A stretch of DNA of 64,000 nt from Brienomyrus brachyistius (GCF_023856365.1 NC_064538.1:12990435-13054434); one strand, 5' to 3'. Shown: positions 25,101 to 37,673, counted from the stretch's first letter. Program-made: numbers and translations. The notes: generated by a model not told the origin, from the sequence alone.

Positions 25101-25364
25101 ATTGATTTCAGAGTTCCTTGCATGTTCCCCTTGTTCATGTTGTTTTCCTTCAGGTAGTGATTTTCTACTATAGTAAGTAGTGTTTTCATTAATATGTGTG
25201 ACTATGTGATTTAATGTCTGTATGCATAACTGCCTATTATTGAATTAGAAACTACCTCTAATCACGGTGCAGTGGTTTTGTTAAGAGCATGAATGAAAAG
25301 TAGCTTTCATCTTTTTTCTTTTTTTTTGTGGGGGCGGGGGAGTGATATCCCATGCTGTACTGGC
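22148..25364. other. No gene recognised
   Basis: A 3.2-kb stretch with no identifiable repeat or gene. It looks single-copy, which makes it a reasonable place to search for conserved noncoding elements. Poly-A lies near 24030 and poly-G near 24131. The largest open frame (24806-25189, minus) has no family resemblance. Confidence 0.45.
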
Positions 25365-25475
25365 CATAAATCAGGGGTGGTAAATCACGTGACCACAAGA
25401 AAACCACCAGCGCTGGAGAGGTGAGGCTACAGCACTACCCACTACCCACTAAGCCAACATGCCCATGTCATACGC
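25365..25475 (-). repeat. SINE head fragment
   Basis: In reverse complement it reads as the tRNA-like head GGCATGTTGGCTTAGTGGGT, a short GTAGTGGGT duplication, then CCTCACCTCTCCAGCGCTGG. This matches the head of the SINE at 50715. The body is missing. Confidence 0.55.
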
Positions 25476-25879
25476 CGAATAAATAACCAAAACAGGACAG
25501 TTCTGTGGCACAAACCATCATCATTGGCAAATGAGCTGTATCTCACCTCACCTGCTAAGTGTTTGGTCCAAGAGCATTTAGTCTCTCTGTGAATTCCATG
25601 TAAAAAAACATTTTGTCTCGGCTTAACGCGGCAGTCCTCAGAGTGGCCTCATGCCTGCGCTAACAGCTGTCTCAACCGCTGGAAGCCTGTGTAACAGATG
25701 GCCTCACCTGACTCTGCATGAAGGAATATGTTTGAAGAGAGTGTACTTCATATGGCTGTCCAAAATTAACAGGTCAATCCAGATACTTCGCTAAGATTTT
25801 CCAACAAAATAGAGACAATGATTTTTAAAAACAAATTTATCAGTAAGTTAGTAGATAATGCTACTCAGTACTCATATAA

Positions 25880-27115
25880 CAGAAGTGGACAAAATAATAT
25901 TTTAATATTGAGGATCTCAAAAGGGGTAGGGTCACCTTTGCCTGCATGCACACCAATGTCAGTCCTTCTTGGAATGCTGTCAAACATGTCCTAAACTGTG
26001 TGAAGTGGAACATTAGACCTTCTCAATATTTCAAACCTTCAGTTCTTTGAGGGCTGAATCAAATTATATTTTGCCTTTTACACTCCAGGACTTCCCATAT
26101 AGATTCAGTGATGCTGAGATCTGGTGATTGAGACGGCCGCAGCAAATATGACTTCATTCTGGTGTTCATGAAATCGAGCTTGAATTTGTTTGCCAGTGTT
26201 TATGGGGGCGTTATCTTCTTGGAATGTGGCACCATCCTGAGGGAACAGTATGCACTTGGCCCCATATTCCTTGACCATTATATAGCCATGCATATGTCAT
26301 CAGACCACATGAGTCCCATGTGATGACTGTCCATAGAAATCGACACTATGTGGCCATCCTTTGACTTTCTCCAAATGTAGAGGAGAAGGAGGAATGAGAA
26401 CCTGAGTGCAGCCTTGTGGCGGACAAATACGTCAGCACCACACTAGTCCGAATAGATCACTGTGAGTTTTTTTCTGGTGGCTGGAGTGCCAATTCTGCCA
26501 CCAACCCCCAAATTCCCCAGTAAGTTGAAAGACCTCCTTATAGGGCTGGATGTAGATTAACGTCATACCCAGGATGAAGTACTGGCAGGTTAAGGGCCTT
26601 GCTCAAGGGTCCAACGGAGTAGAATCACTCTGGGCATTCATGGGATTCGAACCAACAACCTTCCAGTTGCTGGCACAGATCCCTAGCCTCAGAACAACCC
26701 CTCTGTAGGAAAAGGTAAAATATAAGTTATCAAACCATATTACTATTTACTGAATTTACTAAATGGTGCTGTGGTAAATTCCAGCTTTGTGAAGCTCACA
26801 ATACACAGGTTTAGTTGAGATTGGGTGACACATTGCTGTCTCTCATTCTGTGGTGATTTTTGAAGCCATATTTTTCTAGTGTCTGTCTCTGTTGATTAGT
26901 TTCAGCTTGCTACCATTGCCTTTCTTTACTGATGCAGTTTGTTTATGTTTGTCACATGCTATCGTTATTTCTCACACTGTTCCTCTTGATGCATAAAATA
27001 ACTTGGGCTTGCATTTCAGCCACTGACTCTTTCACTCTAGTTGCCTTGAAAATGCTGACTGTCGGACCTCTTTCATGGCCAGTCCTATATTATAGCTGCT
27101 AATTGGCCATCAATC
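25880..27115 (-). pseudogene. Decayed Tc1-like transposase, split by a SINE
   Basis: Translated pieces on the minus strand, in order: near 26760-27110 the N-terminal half, including ELHKAGIYHSTI. At 26293-26105 the catalytic-core segment follows, with QEDNAPINT (the second Asp of the DDE triad) and HEHQNEV. At about 25960-25900 comes a C-terminal SIPRRTDIG ending. This matches the layout of fish Tc1/mariner transposases of about 340 residues. Several frameshifts and stops show it is dead. Terminal inverted repeats were not found. The SINE at about 26560-26705 lies between the two halves. Confidence 0.85.
26560..26705 (-). repeat. tRNA-derived SINE inside the Tc1 remnant
   Basis: On the minus strand it carries GGTTGTTGGTTCGAATCCCA (a B box), then CTTGAGCAAGGCCCTTAACC, the same body seen at 50226-50340. 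It therefore inserted after the Tc1 copy was in place. Confidence 0.75.
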
Positions 27116-27139
27116 TAGCATGACTCATTATTATTACTC

Positions 27140-28389
27140 GGGACCCCGATGTCAAGCAGGAAAAAGAAGTGGAAGAGCCGGAGATGTATCGAAATGCTGG
27201 AGATCTTCTTAGGGGGCGTTTCCCTCTCTTATTCTTGCGCCTCCCAATCAAGTACCCGGACAGGTGTGAGATGGAGGCGGCTGCCTGAAGTCCGTATCAC
27301 CACCGCTCATCTACTCAAGCCAGCAGCTCGCCCCTATCTAGGGATGCGCTTGGCCCTTAAATTGTCTGGTGTTTCTGACTCACTAGTCCCGGTTGCTGCG
27401 TCGCTGCCCTTTGAGGCTCCTGTTGCATCGCCGCCCTCCGAGGTCCCGGCGCCTCTGCCTCCACCTGAGGTCCAGGCTCCACCTGTGCCTGAGGTCCCGG
27501 CTACGCCTGTCTCTGATCCTCCCACTGTACCTTCTGCTCCAATACCCCCAGTTTCTGACCCAGCTCTAGCACCACCAGCTCCCAGGACTCCAGTCCCTGT
27601 CCCCAAAGAGGTTCCAGGCTGCCCGACCACTGCTCCTTACTCCTTGGGGGAGGAGGAGCTTGAATGGGACCCCTCGAGGATTTCTCTGATGGTCCCAATG
27701 GACCCCTCCAGGTGACCTACTCCTCCGCCATCGCCCCAGCATGGGCGATCCCGGCTCGGACCTCACCTGTCGGTCCCCCCCGAAAGGGAGAGGGCACCGA
27801 CACCGGGGTCGTGTCCCGCTCACCCTGCCCCCTGGCTCATGTCCTGCTCACCCTGCCCCCTGGCTCGCCTTCGGTCTCCCTGGCTGTGGCTCGAGGAGTG
27901 CCTGCGGGTCCCCCGGCTTTGGCTCGGGTGTCGCCTGTAGGTCCCCCCCGATGGCTTGTCGGCAGCGTTCAGCTCTGCCTCCAACGCCTCGTTGGTCGCT
28001 TACGGGTTCCCCTGCTTCAACTCCTTAGTCGCCTGCGGGTCCCCCTACTCTGACTCATCGGTCAGCTGCGCCTTCAACAGCTGTGGCTGCGCCGTCACCT
28101 GTGACGGCTTCACCTGCCTCCTCGTCTGCACCGAGGTCCCCTCCATCTTCCTCCTTGCCTTCCCTGGTGGCTTTGTTCCCCCGGTTGGTGTTCCCACAGT
28201 GTCTCCTTTCTCAGTGTGCCTGTCTGCGTTTCCTGTTCTCTGTCAGGTGTTGTCCTGGTTTCTGTCTTTATGCCTGTTCTGTGTGTCTGACCTGTTTCCG
28301 GTACCCCGATGATGGTCTTATCTTGTTTTCCAGGTCTTGTGTTCCTGGTCCCGTCTCTTCGTTTCGCGTCTTTGGAGGGGGGGGGGTTA
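27140..28389 (+). mobile_element. 3' internal part of a truncated LTR retrotransposon, Pro-rich
   Basis: A GC-rich block, sharply different from its AT-rich flanks, carries C-rich imperfect repeats such as GCCTGCGGGTCCCCC. The frame at 27149-27715 would encode 188 residues rich in Pro, Ala and Val with PPPEVQAPPVPEVP-like repeats. It ends just before the LTR in a poly-G purine tract (28373-28387) suitable as a polypurine tract. No gag, protease, reverse transcriptase or integrase motif is visible. It resembles the Pro-rich interior of the element at 60978-63652. It is probably the 3' end of a Gypsy-like element or a non-autonomous derivative, 5'-truncated at about 27140. Confidence 0.6.
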
Positions 28390-28652
28390 TGTCACGACCT
28401 GCCCGTACGACCCTCTCGTATGCCACGCCCCCTCATTAACCTCGTGTGCAATCGCGCGTGTGACCAGCTGTTTCCGGTTATTCCCGTTCAGTCCTGTGTA
28501 TTTAGTCTGCGTTCAAGTCTGTTTACCGAAGTCCGGTCATTCAAGTTCTGTTCCGTGTCGACTCGTCTGCCTACAATAAAACCCCCGTTTGTGGAATCGC
28601 CGCCTGCCTGATCCTGACTCCCGGCTCGCTCGTCCAGCACACGGTCATCACA
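28390..28652 (+). repeat. LTR (3' LTR of the truncated element)
   Basis: Begins TGTCACGACC directly after a polypurine tract, contains an AATAAAA polyadenylation signal near 28575, and ends in ATCACA, giving the TG...CA ends of an LTR of about 263 bp. No matching 5' LTR or target duplication was found upstream. Confidence 0.65.
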
Positions 28653-29237
28653 GATCGCCACAGACGGAAGCTGTTCTGAAGTCTGTTTCTTCATTGGATA
28701 ATAAATAAATTGTTTTCATTTGTCTCCTTCCTGTAATCCTTGTTATAGTGAACAGGCAATGGTTCCAAAACCTATTCACTAGTGTGTTGGCTTTTTAGAG
28801 TTGCTGTGGAATGGATCACGCACGAACATAGCAATGCTGTTTATATTGGTTCAGACAATTCAATTTATTTTGCTGTTTGCTATTTGGTTGACCAGCATTG
28901 TTCAGTGAAAACCACACCTACAGCAGTTTCAAATGACTGCATAAATCTGCAAATGTGAAGGGGTGGATTATCAATCTGAATAAGTTACATCATTAATTTT
29001 AGCTAGCAACTGAATCAATACAATCTGTGTGTCCCACAGACTCGAGAAAAAATAAATGTTAGATTAAAAACAAGACTGGTGTCTGACCCACTTATTGGAT
29101 AAACTTTTCAAGTGTAGCGTCTTGCTTTTTGCATTTAGTTTTATATATTAATTTTATGTATTCGGGAAGTGCAGTATTTTAGTGTACACGTTAAAGGAAA
29201 AGAAAAGTATGAAAATGAAATTTTATTAAGCCCGACA
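28653..29237. other. No gene recognised
   Basis: AT-rich sequence without a recognised feature. Confidence 0.45.
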
Positions 29238-29727
29238 TAAATTTAAAGCTGTACTTTTTCAAATGTTTTCTTTAGTTCATACTCGGTCAATTCCTGATGT
29301 TGAAATAAACCTCCGTAACTCGCAGTGAATCAGGGGATAATTTTGGCCATTCAAAAGGAAAATATCAATCAAAATATTTTAATATTTCAAACTTGGAACA
29401 TGGTTTGATACATGATTCTGTGTAAATGATAAATGATTCTGTGACTACAAGCTTTTGCCACGCGCGGGCGCCTTTGTCTTGATAGAATACGAATTGACCG
29501 ATACCGTGAATGCGTTCAACTTTGCCAAATATTTATTCAATAAAGTAATGCTCGTATTAAAATCACCGTTATAACAAGTGGTAAAATTTGCATGTCTATT
29601 CTCTTTAAATTGTGCCCTTGTAGTGCCACTCTAAGGAATTCCAAATATGAGGTATCAACGGATATTACGAATAACGCCACGAATGGCCGGCGGCACAGGG
29701 ATTTGAAAAAGTACAGCTTTAAATTTA
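29238..29727. mobile_element. Element bounded by 27-bp perfect terminal inverted repeats
   Basis: The 27 bases at 29238-29264 are the exact reverse complement of 29701-29727; the core is AAAGCTGTACTTTTTCAAAT. The 436-bp interior is unique and has CpG-bearing patches (CACGCGCGGGCG near 29461, GGCCGGCGGCAC near 29686). No open frame is present. Most consistent with a MITE; no clear target duplication was seen. A selected paired regulatory site is a less likely alternative. Confidence 0.6.
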
Positions 29728-32700
29728 AGTCATATTCATAATGTTATTTAAAAGTCATGCATAACGTTATAGTAACCTTGGCTTTTAAAATCATTATTTA
29801 ATGTTACCTGGTGTAATATACCTTTATTGTTGTCGTTATCTTTAAAATATTTTTCATATAACTCATACTGGAACTTCAGCGACCACTTTCATACTGTACG
29901 TGTATAGGCTACTACACTTATATTCGTTAAAACGATTCAAACAATGTTTCGATATAAGGAAATGTTGCTGTCAACGCTATGTCAATCTATTAGTGGCAAT
30001 TTGCCGTAAGTCACTTGGATGAAATGAGAGAGAAGTCTGCGCACACATGCACACGCATTTCCATGTATGTGCATTTTATCACATTGCACATAGTTTGTAG
30101 GGTTTGCAAGATACGCCAAAGTTTCGGATGTAACGAATTTTTATTTTATAACGGAATAATGCAGACTTGCCGTAAGAATTCTAGCGTGAGCGTCTGAAAG
30201 CGTGTCACGCCAGAAGCGTGAGAGTTTGCTGCCGTGATGCTAATCACTAGACTTTGTTCATGTCGAGAAACAGTGGGTTTCAGCATTGCGCCGATCAAGC
30301 GGTTCCTTGAATAATGCTACTTGAACGTAAGCAATTTATTAATGGGCTACTGCTGTTACACACGCACCCTACAAACCAACCTACAGTGTCACCGAAAATG
30401 AAGAGTGCACCGCTTTTTATATTCTCTGAACCATGAAACGCCCCTGCATCCTCTGCAATCAAACTGGAGGATCTTAAAAGACTGCCAGCTTTCCTTCACT
30501 ATAACATGCTAACGCCCGATTTGCGTGGATTCCATCCAGATTTACACTATCCAGGCGAGAGCTCCTTTGGGCACAAAAATCCTACTATTGGAAAGTCACT
30601 CACTACACTACGTAAGTTTCAGTAGCATTTCTCGTCAGCTATACGCAGATGAACTACGTATTACCCTTGCTCATCGCTGATTCGTAATCCTGCAATGATG
30701 TGCATCACCGGAAAAAAAATCCGACGTAGCGAGTTTTTCATAAAAACATTGGTATCTGCACTGAATATCGTTTTCTACGTCAAAATACATTAACATTAAC
30801 ATACATAATTTTGTGGATGATTAAAGCTATATTCAAAAGCATGTCAGAAATCAAAATAATGAGCTTTTAGTAATGCACGCTATTCTTTACAGAACACGGG
30901 AAGCGAGCAGCCCGCTGTGCATTAGTTGTTTTTATCATTAGTATTCTCGTTTTTTATGAACTCCTATACATGGGTCTTCGCGGCATCTTTGTGTGTCTGT
31001 TTTTCAGAAGTTGCAACGTTTAGTTTTGCATTTGTATACCTGCGCACTGTGTGATCATGGCATTTTGTTTTTTCTCCATCACACTTTCCTTTCGCAAAGT
31101 TTTCCCGTCCTTGCCCGGTGACACATGTTGAACGTGACAAATATTATTACGTTTCCAGGCTTCTTATTCAACCAAAATAGGTCGATTGCATCCGCACCAC
31201 TTGCATGGAGCCAACGCACTTCAACTGCATTTTTCCTCTTAACGTTCATTCTCAGTCCTAAGCCCAGGACCTTTTAACCCAAAAAAACAATTGAGACTGC
31301 TGATGTCTGTATTATGATATTAAAATCCGTTACAGAGAATTGTATTGACCACGTTTCAAACTGCCTTTGCATTAATGATTAATGTACAAATGCCATTACC
31401 ATGCACATACTTGTATATAAGTTATTAGCATTTTAGCATCTTTTACGAATTTAATATGAAATGATTATATCCGAAACATCCTGCATGGTCGTCAGAGTAA
31501 TTATCATCAAAGTGAGAAAATGTCTTTCACTACTTACCAAATAAAATATAAACACAAGAAAGCATTTAGTGATTAAATAGTGCGAATTTCACTCTCTCCT
31601 TCAAGGGACATTGCACTTGTTTTGATTATATCATTGCAGGGTTTTGCATCACCACATATGACCAAAAAAGCCCCATTTCATAACTGCAGGACAAACAGGA
31701 TGCTTCATGGAGAAAAATCCCCTATATTAAATCTAGCTATGTGTTTAATATTAATTTTTGTCCTATTTTAAATGACTTGATCTAGCACAATGCCAAGAAA
31801 CCTTTGTTCTTGCAAGATAATTGTTGCATAAAAGACATTTGAGGAGGAGTTTGCTTTAATCCACAAACAGGTTCTGAAAGTGTCTTAAATATTCTGTTAC
31901 TATAAAGCTGATGTTTCAGGTGGTACATGTGCTGCAAATAAGTGTGTAGTACACAGAAAGGGCATAAGGGGAGTATTTCACAGCATAGTAGTTGCAATTA
32001 TAATTTAGCCTGAACGTGAAATAATATCAAATGAAATACACTCAAATAACCACACTAATGGAATAAATTACGTAAATACTACTATTTCATGGCACCTTTG
32101 CCATATTTATACAAGCTCTGTGAAAGAAATTGTTCAGAGCATGAATAAAAACTAAACATATGGATGATTGAAAGGTGCAAAATAACATTAAAAGTAAGTC
32201 AGCTAACATTTACGTCTGTCATGTATTGAAACTATCAATATGTTTTTTTCCTTCTAAAATCCCAACACAAATTCAGGATCAGTGGAAGTAACTTTAAAAT
32301 ATATTTATACGGGTAGTAACAAGGAAGGTCATTTTTTATCTCTATCAATTGTATTTTTTTCTTTAAACGAATGTTTATCAATTTTTGAGAAAGGAAATAA
32401 GTGTGCTTAACCTGAGAGCTTCCTGATGAAGCTCAAGGGAGCCTTTTAAAAACAAGGTCTGCATAAAACGGTGGCTCATTGACCTTTGACAACCACAAAA
32501 ATAACATGCTTTTTCTGATGAAAATAATACCTGTCTACATTGACTAGCCAAATGCAGAACATACAAATACAGCTATGCGCAGGAGAAAACAAATGTCATA
32601 ATTTACCCCGCGTGGACTTTCCCATCACGTAATGGGTTCTTCTGCTTCTTGGTATGTTAACATTTCCCCTGAAGATGTAGTGTGTTTAGTAGGTTTTCAA

Positions 32701-32934
32701 TGGGCACCTTCATCTCTGCCATCCTCAGTAGATTGTCATTGAAGCGTCTGGCAAACCAATGGCATATTCACCCTCCCTGCCTCACGGTGCAGCATGCTGT
32801 CCACTCACTGCTTTGCTCCGCACAAGCTTGCTGCAGCTGCCATTAGAACCATTCCGTTGGTTGTTTTTAAAAATAGATCAAGAACTGTATTTCAAAGTAG
32901 CTTTATGAATAATTTAAGTATTGTAAAAGCCGAA
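29728..32934. other. No gene recognised; one exon-like segment near 30.4-30.6 kb
   Basis: Looks single-copy. A TTTTTATATT box at about 30414-30423 is followed by moderately GC-balanced sequence ending in CACTAC|GTAAGT at 30611/30612. This could be a noncoding first exon, but no transcript evidence is available. The remainder is AT-rich and featureless. Confidence 0.35.
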
Positions 32935-33263
32935 GAGTAGGACAGTAGAGTGACTCAGTGGGTAGCAACTCCAGGGCTAAGGTCTCAAATCCCACTTCTG
33001 CTCTTTGTCTGTGTGGAGTTTGCTTGTTTTCTCTGTGTCACACTAGTTTCATCAAGGTCCTCCTGTTTCCTCCTACATTCCAAAGATCTGCTGTTAGGTT
33101 CATTGATTCCTCTGAATTGCCCATAGCGCGTGATTTTGCCTGCTTTTGTATGTGCCTTGTGATGATCCGGCACCTGGTGCAGCATGATCCCTAGCCTTGT
33201 TCTGCTGAGGTTAGGCTGCAGGTCCTTTGCTAGTATAAGCAGTTGGAAGACGGATGGATAAAG
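32935..33263 (+). repeat. Degenerate tRNA-headed SINE with L2-like tail
   Basis: The head GTGACTCAGTGGGTAGCAAC, then GTGTGGAGTTTGCTTGTTTT, then GAATTGCCCATAG, and a tail of AAGCAGTTGGAAGACGGATGG follow the family order. Confidence 0.7.
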
Positions 33264-33488
33264 TATGAAGGGCTATTCAGGAAAATGATGCTGTGGTACT
33301 GGCACCATATTCACCTTCAACTACAGTAAGGTGGAATTCTTCCCCTTAATTTTGCAGAATAACCGAACCTTCACATTAAATAGTCCAACAGGCTATACTA
33401 ACCACATCCATGCAGCATCTATCTTGCAACCACAGTGGCGGTCTGGAGTCTAGCACAGGGCATAAGGCCAGGTTATAGATACCCTCAC

Positions 33489-34391
33489 TGCTGTAGTGGG
33501 GCATGGTGAAGGGATGGAAAGGGAGGAATGATCCACGGAGTAGCTCACAGCAAACAGAGCGGTTTATTAACAAACCGGAAAATTAAGAAACAACAAAGTA
33601 AACACAGCTGGGGAACAAAGCAAAACAGGGAGCAGGATTGGGAACCACAGATACTAATACATAGTAACTTCTACAATGACTGACTAAGGTAATGAACCAA
33701 GGCAGGCACTTAAATACACAGAGAAACAAGGACTAACAAGGGACAGGTGTGGACTATAACAAAATCAACCAATCAATAATGACACAAGACAACAAGCAAC
33801 AGATGGAAAAAATTACAAACACAGGAACTAGGGAACATTGGCAAACACTAAGGGCTAACACTAGGAAAGATTAGGAACATAAATGCAAGCAGGACAGAAT
33901 TAAACCAGGCACGAGTAGGATAAACCTTAAACAGGAACACAAAGATAAGCAATAACAGACTTTATGGCAGGGGTGCCCAACTCCAGTCCTGGGGGGCCAG
34001 AGCCCTTCACATTTTTGGCTTTCCCCTCATTTAACACACCTGATTCAACTCCTTGTGCTAATTACCACACAACTCTTGAGCTGAATCATTTATGGTGGAA
34101 CAGGGAAAGGACTAAGCTACACAGGTCTCCGGCCCCCCAGGACTGGAATTGGGCACCCCTGCCTTATGGAAACAGAACACCGACAAATATTAAATAACAG
34201 GTGAGAGGTTCGGCCTCAGCGCTGCACACTCAGCCAATTGCACTACAGGGCAGCCTGGGGAGCAGGGAAATGCACTAAGGGCTGAAGGACTACAAGACAG
34301 AGGATTGGGAAGCAGGATGACTGGTGACATCTGATGGCCAAAAAGGGAATAGAATGCATAGGGGAGGGTCGCATGGGCACCGACCCTGACA
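33489..34391 (-). mobile_element. Solo LTR with 5-bp target duplication, carrying a nested hAT MITE
   Basis: Read on the minus strand it starts TGTCAGGGTCGG (at 34391) and ends CTACAGCA (at 33489), with AATAAAC near 33560 as the polyadenylation signal. Both sides are flanked by CTCAC (33484-33488 and 34392-34396). After removing the 194-bp nested MITE and its 8-bp duplication, the LTR is about 701 bp. No internal retrotransposon sequence adjoins it, so it is a recombined solo LTR. Confidence 0.75.
33968..34161. mobile_element. hAT-type MITE nested in the solo LTR
   Basis: Starts CAGGGGTGCCCAACTCCAGT and ends with the near reverse complement, GGCACCCCTG. Flanking 8-mers CTTTATGG (33960-33967) and CCTTATGG (34162-34169) differ at one base, matching the 8-bp target duplication of hAT elements. 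It is 194 bp with no coding capacity. Confidence 0.9.
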
Positions 34392-34396
34392 CTCAC

Positions 34397-34560
34397 AACC
34401 TACATGCAGTCTAGAGTCACTATTTCAGCTAACTGCTTGTCTATGGGCCATGGGAGGAAACTGGAGTAGCAAATACCTGCACAACACAGGGAGATCATGC
34501 AAACTCTACATGAGTGGAGATGGGTTTTGAAGTCCCAGACCTGGAGGTATGAAGTGACCT
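34397..34560 (-). repeat. SINE fragment, reverse orientation
   Basis: Contains GGGAGATCATGCAAACTCTA, the reverse of the conserved GTTTGCATG block, preceded by GGGAGGAAACTGGAG. It adjoins the solo LTR target duplication, so the LTR may have inserted at its edge. Confidence 0.6.
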
Positions 34561-37500
34561 TCTACACAAGATAAAATTCTGGTACTTACACTACAAATTT
34601 GTGATTGGCACACACCAGTGTTCGCTACACTCAGGTTAGTTGTTTCTGTGGAGTTGATTTCATCAACTTCAAGTTTTCAATGTTTGAAAATGACAACTGC
34701 ATGAATCTGAACTATGTCTGTCAGGAATGAGCTTTGTTCTTGACTAACTTAAAGAAAAATATCACCTTGTATGTTTGTCTTTGTTAAGCCCAGGCATGGG
34801 CAGTAAAACGGACACAGTCTAGGATGCCCATAATGAAATTTTAATATCTGTATGATCTTATACTCTTGAGATGACCCCTTAATGAGACTGACCAAATCTT
34901 CAGAGCTGTCTTCATTGCCACCTGCTCACTGACTTGCTAACTCAGGGACATTATTGAGAAGCAGAAGATGACAGTTTGTCATGTGTTACGTTGTCGCTTC
35001 TGTTTGCATTCTTCACCCACGCACAATTGCATATTTGCTTAGTCAAGAGCTCAGTACTAGGAACCGTTGAATCTCGGAATCTCGTAGCTAAAAATTTATT
35101 CGAGACATTGACAAATATGCTTGTGGAAATTAGTCATCCTAGTGTAGTGTCAGCAATTTCAGGTATATAGCAGGGCTATGCATGTGAACAACTGTCAGTG
35201 TCAGTTCATTTACCTCAATATCTACATAAAACTTGGTCATAGGCCATGTGAAAAACCATGAAACAACTTAATTATTTAGTGAAAAAGGTGCCCTCCTACA
35301 TAACCAAAAAAATCATTACAGTGTGGCACGAAAGAGGTGTAGAAAAACCATAATCTGAGTCTTGTCTCATAAAGACTTTAGTTTCATTCTGTGGGAAAAA
35401 TTATGTTCAGAAACAACAGAGAAAGTAAGGCTACGTAAAAAGGACCCTTGTAACAAATATGCAAAAATTTATGGGGGCAAAAAAACAATGTGAGAAACAG
35501 AATGGAGGCAGGAATGCATGAAAGAGATACGTTGTACAGTGATGCATTATTTAAACACACAGATCAAGAACATAGGAAGAGAGTGGCGGTCATCACTAGA
35601 GAGGGGAAGTAAGGAGATTGTAGGCTTTCTGACTTAAGCCCATTTGTCACAGAGACGCATGATGAGCAGAAGAAATCAGCCATTGAACAAAGGCTACTTC
35701 ACTCCTTTTTTCGGATTTTTTTTTGTGTACGATGGCAGAGTAGCATGTTGAGACACATAGAAATAAGTTTATTTTTCAACATGTTGTCCTGTAAATGCAT
35801 TCAGGGCAGAATATCATCATATTCGAAACATAAATACGAACATGAATTAGGAGTGAATATGGCACTTCTGTCGATCCTTGACTAAATGACATTGGTTCTT
35901 AAATTGCTAACCGCAGTTACACTTGGAAGATACTGCATGTTCAGCACTGTGAAATGGTATATCTGCAAAGGCTTGAAAAACTCAGCTTTTACAACTGTAG
36001 CATTGTGGGGGGGGGAACACAAACTATAACACTATTTGATGTGAATTAATTTGGCTCTCATTTTCTGTACGGCATAACACATCACAGTTGAGCCTTCTGC
36101 CACATTTCATTTAGGAGCATAACAGTAACTACCAGAGTGGTAAAGTTATCTCAAGATGAACTGAATCTACACTTTGTTGCACTTTGTTGCTGCCTGACAG
36201 AGGTGTGGTCAGTAATGTATCTGTATGTATGTTATATTCTTGGCAAATCACGTCCATTCATGAGAAATTATTAGTAGTTAATTATCATTTTTATATAAAA
36301 ACTATCAGACTCCCTATGAAGTTCAGCACCTGGGATTTCTTGGATTGATGTCAATTGTTAGTTAATTGGGCACTTTTTTTACCTTCAAATATATCATGTT
36401 TGTGTATAAAATGATGTTTCTTAGCTGATCATAGTTATTTCATTGTCGATGGGTCATTTTTCCTTTAAGTCTTACTTTGTAGGCTTTATTACTGTTAATG
36501 GTAGTTTGGAAATATGAAAAAAGAAACAAGGCTGGCAGACAGTTATGAAATTCATGAGATTAATAACTTAAAGCATTAAGTACTAATTATAGTATTGTCT
36601 TGCTCTATTCCTGTGTTGGCGTGGAACTTTTCAAAGCCTTTTTTTTTTGCTCAGAAGAGGCTGTCTCAACACTTTTTTTAAGTTTCAACGTATAAATACA
36701 ACTTTACACTGTACATTCTAACATCCTGTACATCCTGTATTGTGCCAGTTGACATCTATTGGTGAGTTACAAATGATAGAACATATAGTCCTTTCTTTGA
36801 ACTGTTTCATTGCCAGTGTTTAGAAAGGGTTGAATGAAGTATTTTTAAACCATAACTTAACATAAAACATAATTACGTTTGATTTAGGTAAAGTTAGCAA
36901 TTACTGAACTTAATGTTTTGTTCATTATTCTTTTTAATGAAGTTATTATTTTGTTCTAACTCTTTCATTAGATATTTAAACAAAAATACAGTTGACAAAA
37001 AAAAATCCTAATATAAAGTTATTCATCAAATTAAACGTTGCTTCTGTCGGTGTCTGCTCTCAGTTTTGAATGCGGAAGACTCGCTTGTGTCACAAATGAC
37101 TTTTCAGAATAATAAAGGTTTTATCATGATTATATACACATTCCCACTGTATACCCTTTTCATGTGTGAAGGAAAGCTGTGTCTCATATGATATTAATGT
37201 AAATATTCAGAAGGTCACGTTGAGTATTTCCTAAAAAAGTTAGGCGACTGTCAAATATGTTTCAAATTACTAATAGCAATGCTTAACATTATAATTAATA
37301 CTTAATCCTGAAAATACTCAAATTTGTACTAAAATCACATCTTCATCATGAAGATGCCTGGTTAAGTGTCCTTTGAAATTGATGGACAAATGGATGTGTG
37401 AGATATTTGTTCAAAAACCGATCCCTGTTCACCAAAATCGAAAACAGGGGAACGTTTTTGTTGATCTTTGAATACTAGAAATAGATGATATCAGGAATTT

Positions 37501-37673
37501 CTGGTAGGTGTCTTACTAAAACTTCTTCCATATAGATTTTACATCCTTTTACATTATATTATATACATTATTACAAAATTGCTTTTTTTCAGCAACCATG
37601 GCAGGCAATTTAAAGTTGCATGTCGTGTTAAATGAACTGAAAGAAGATGAAAGGCACTTCAGAAGTGCAGTTT
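34561..37673. other. No gene recognised
   Basis: AT-rich sequence with a poly-G run near 36006-36014 and a short direct repeat CACTTTGTTG at 36171-36190. No gene or clear transposon. Confidence 0.45.
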
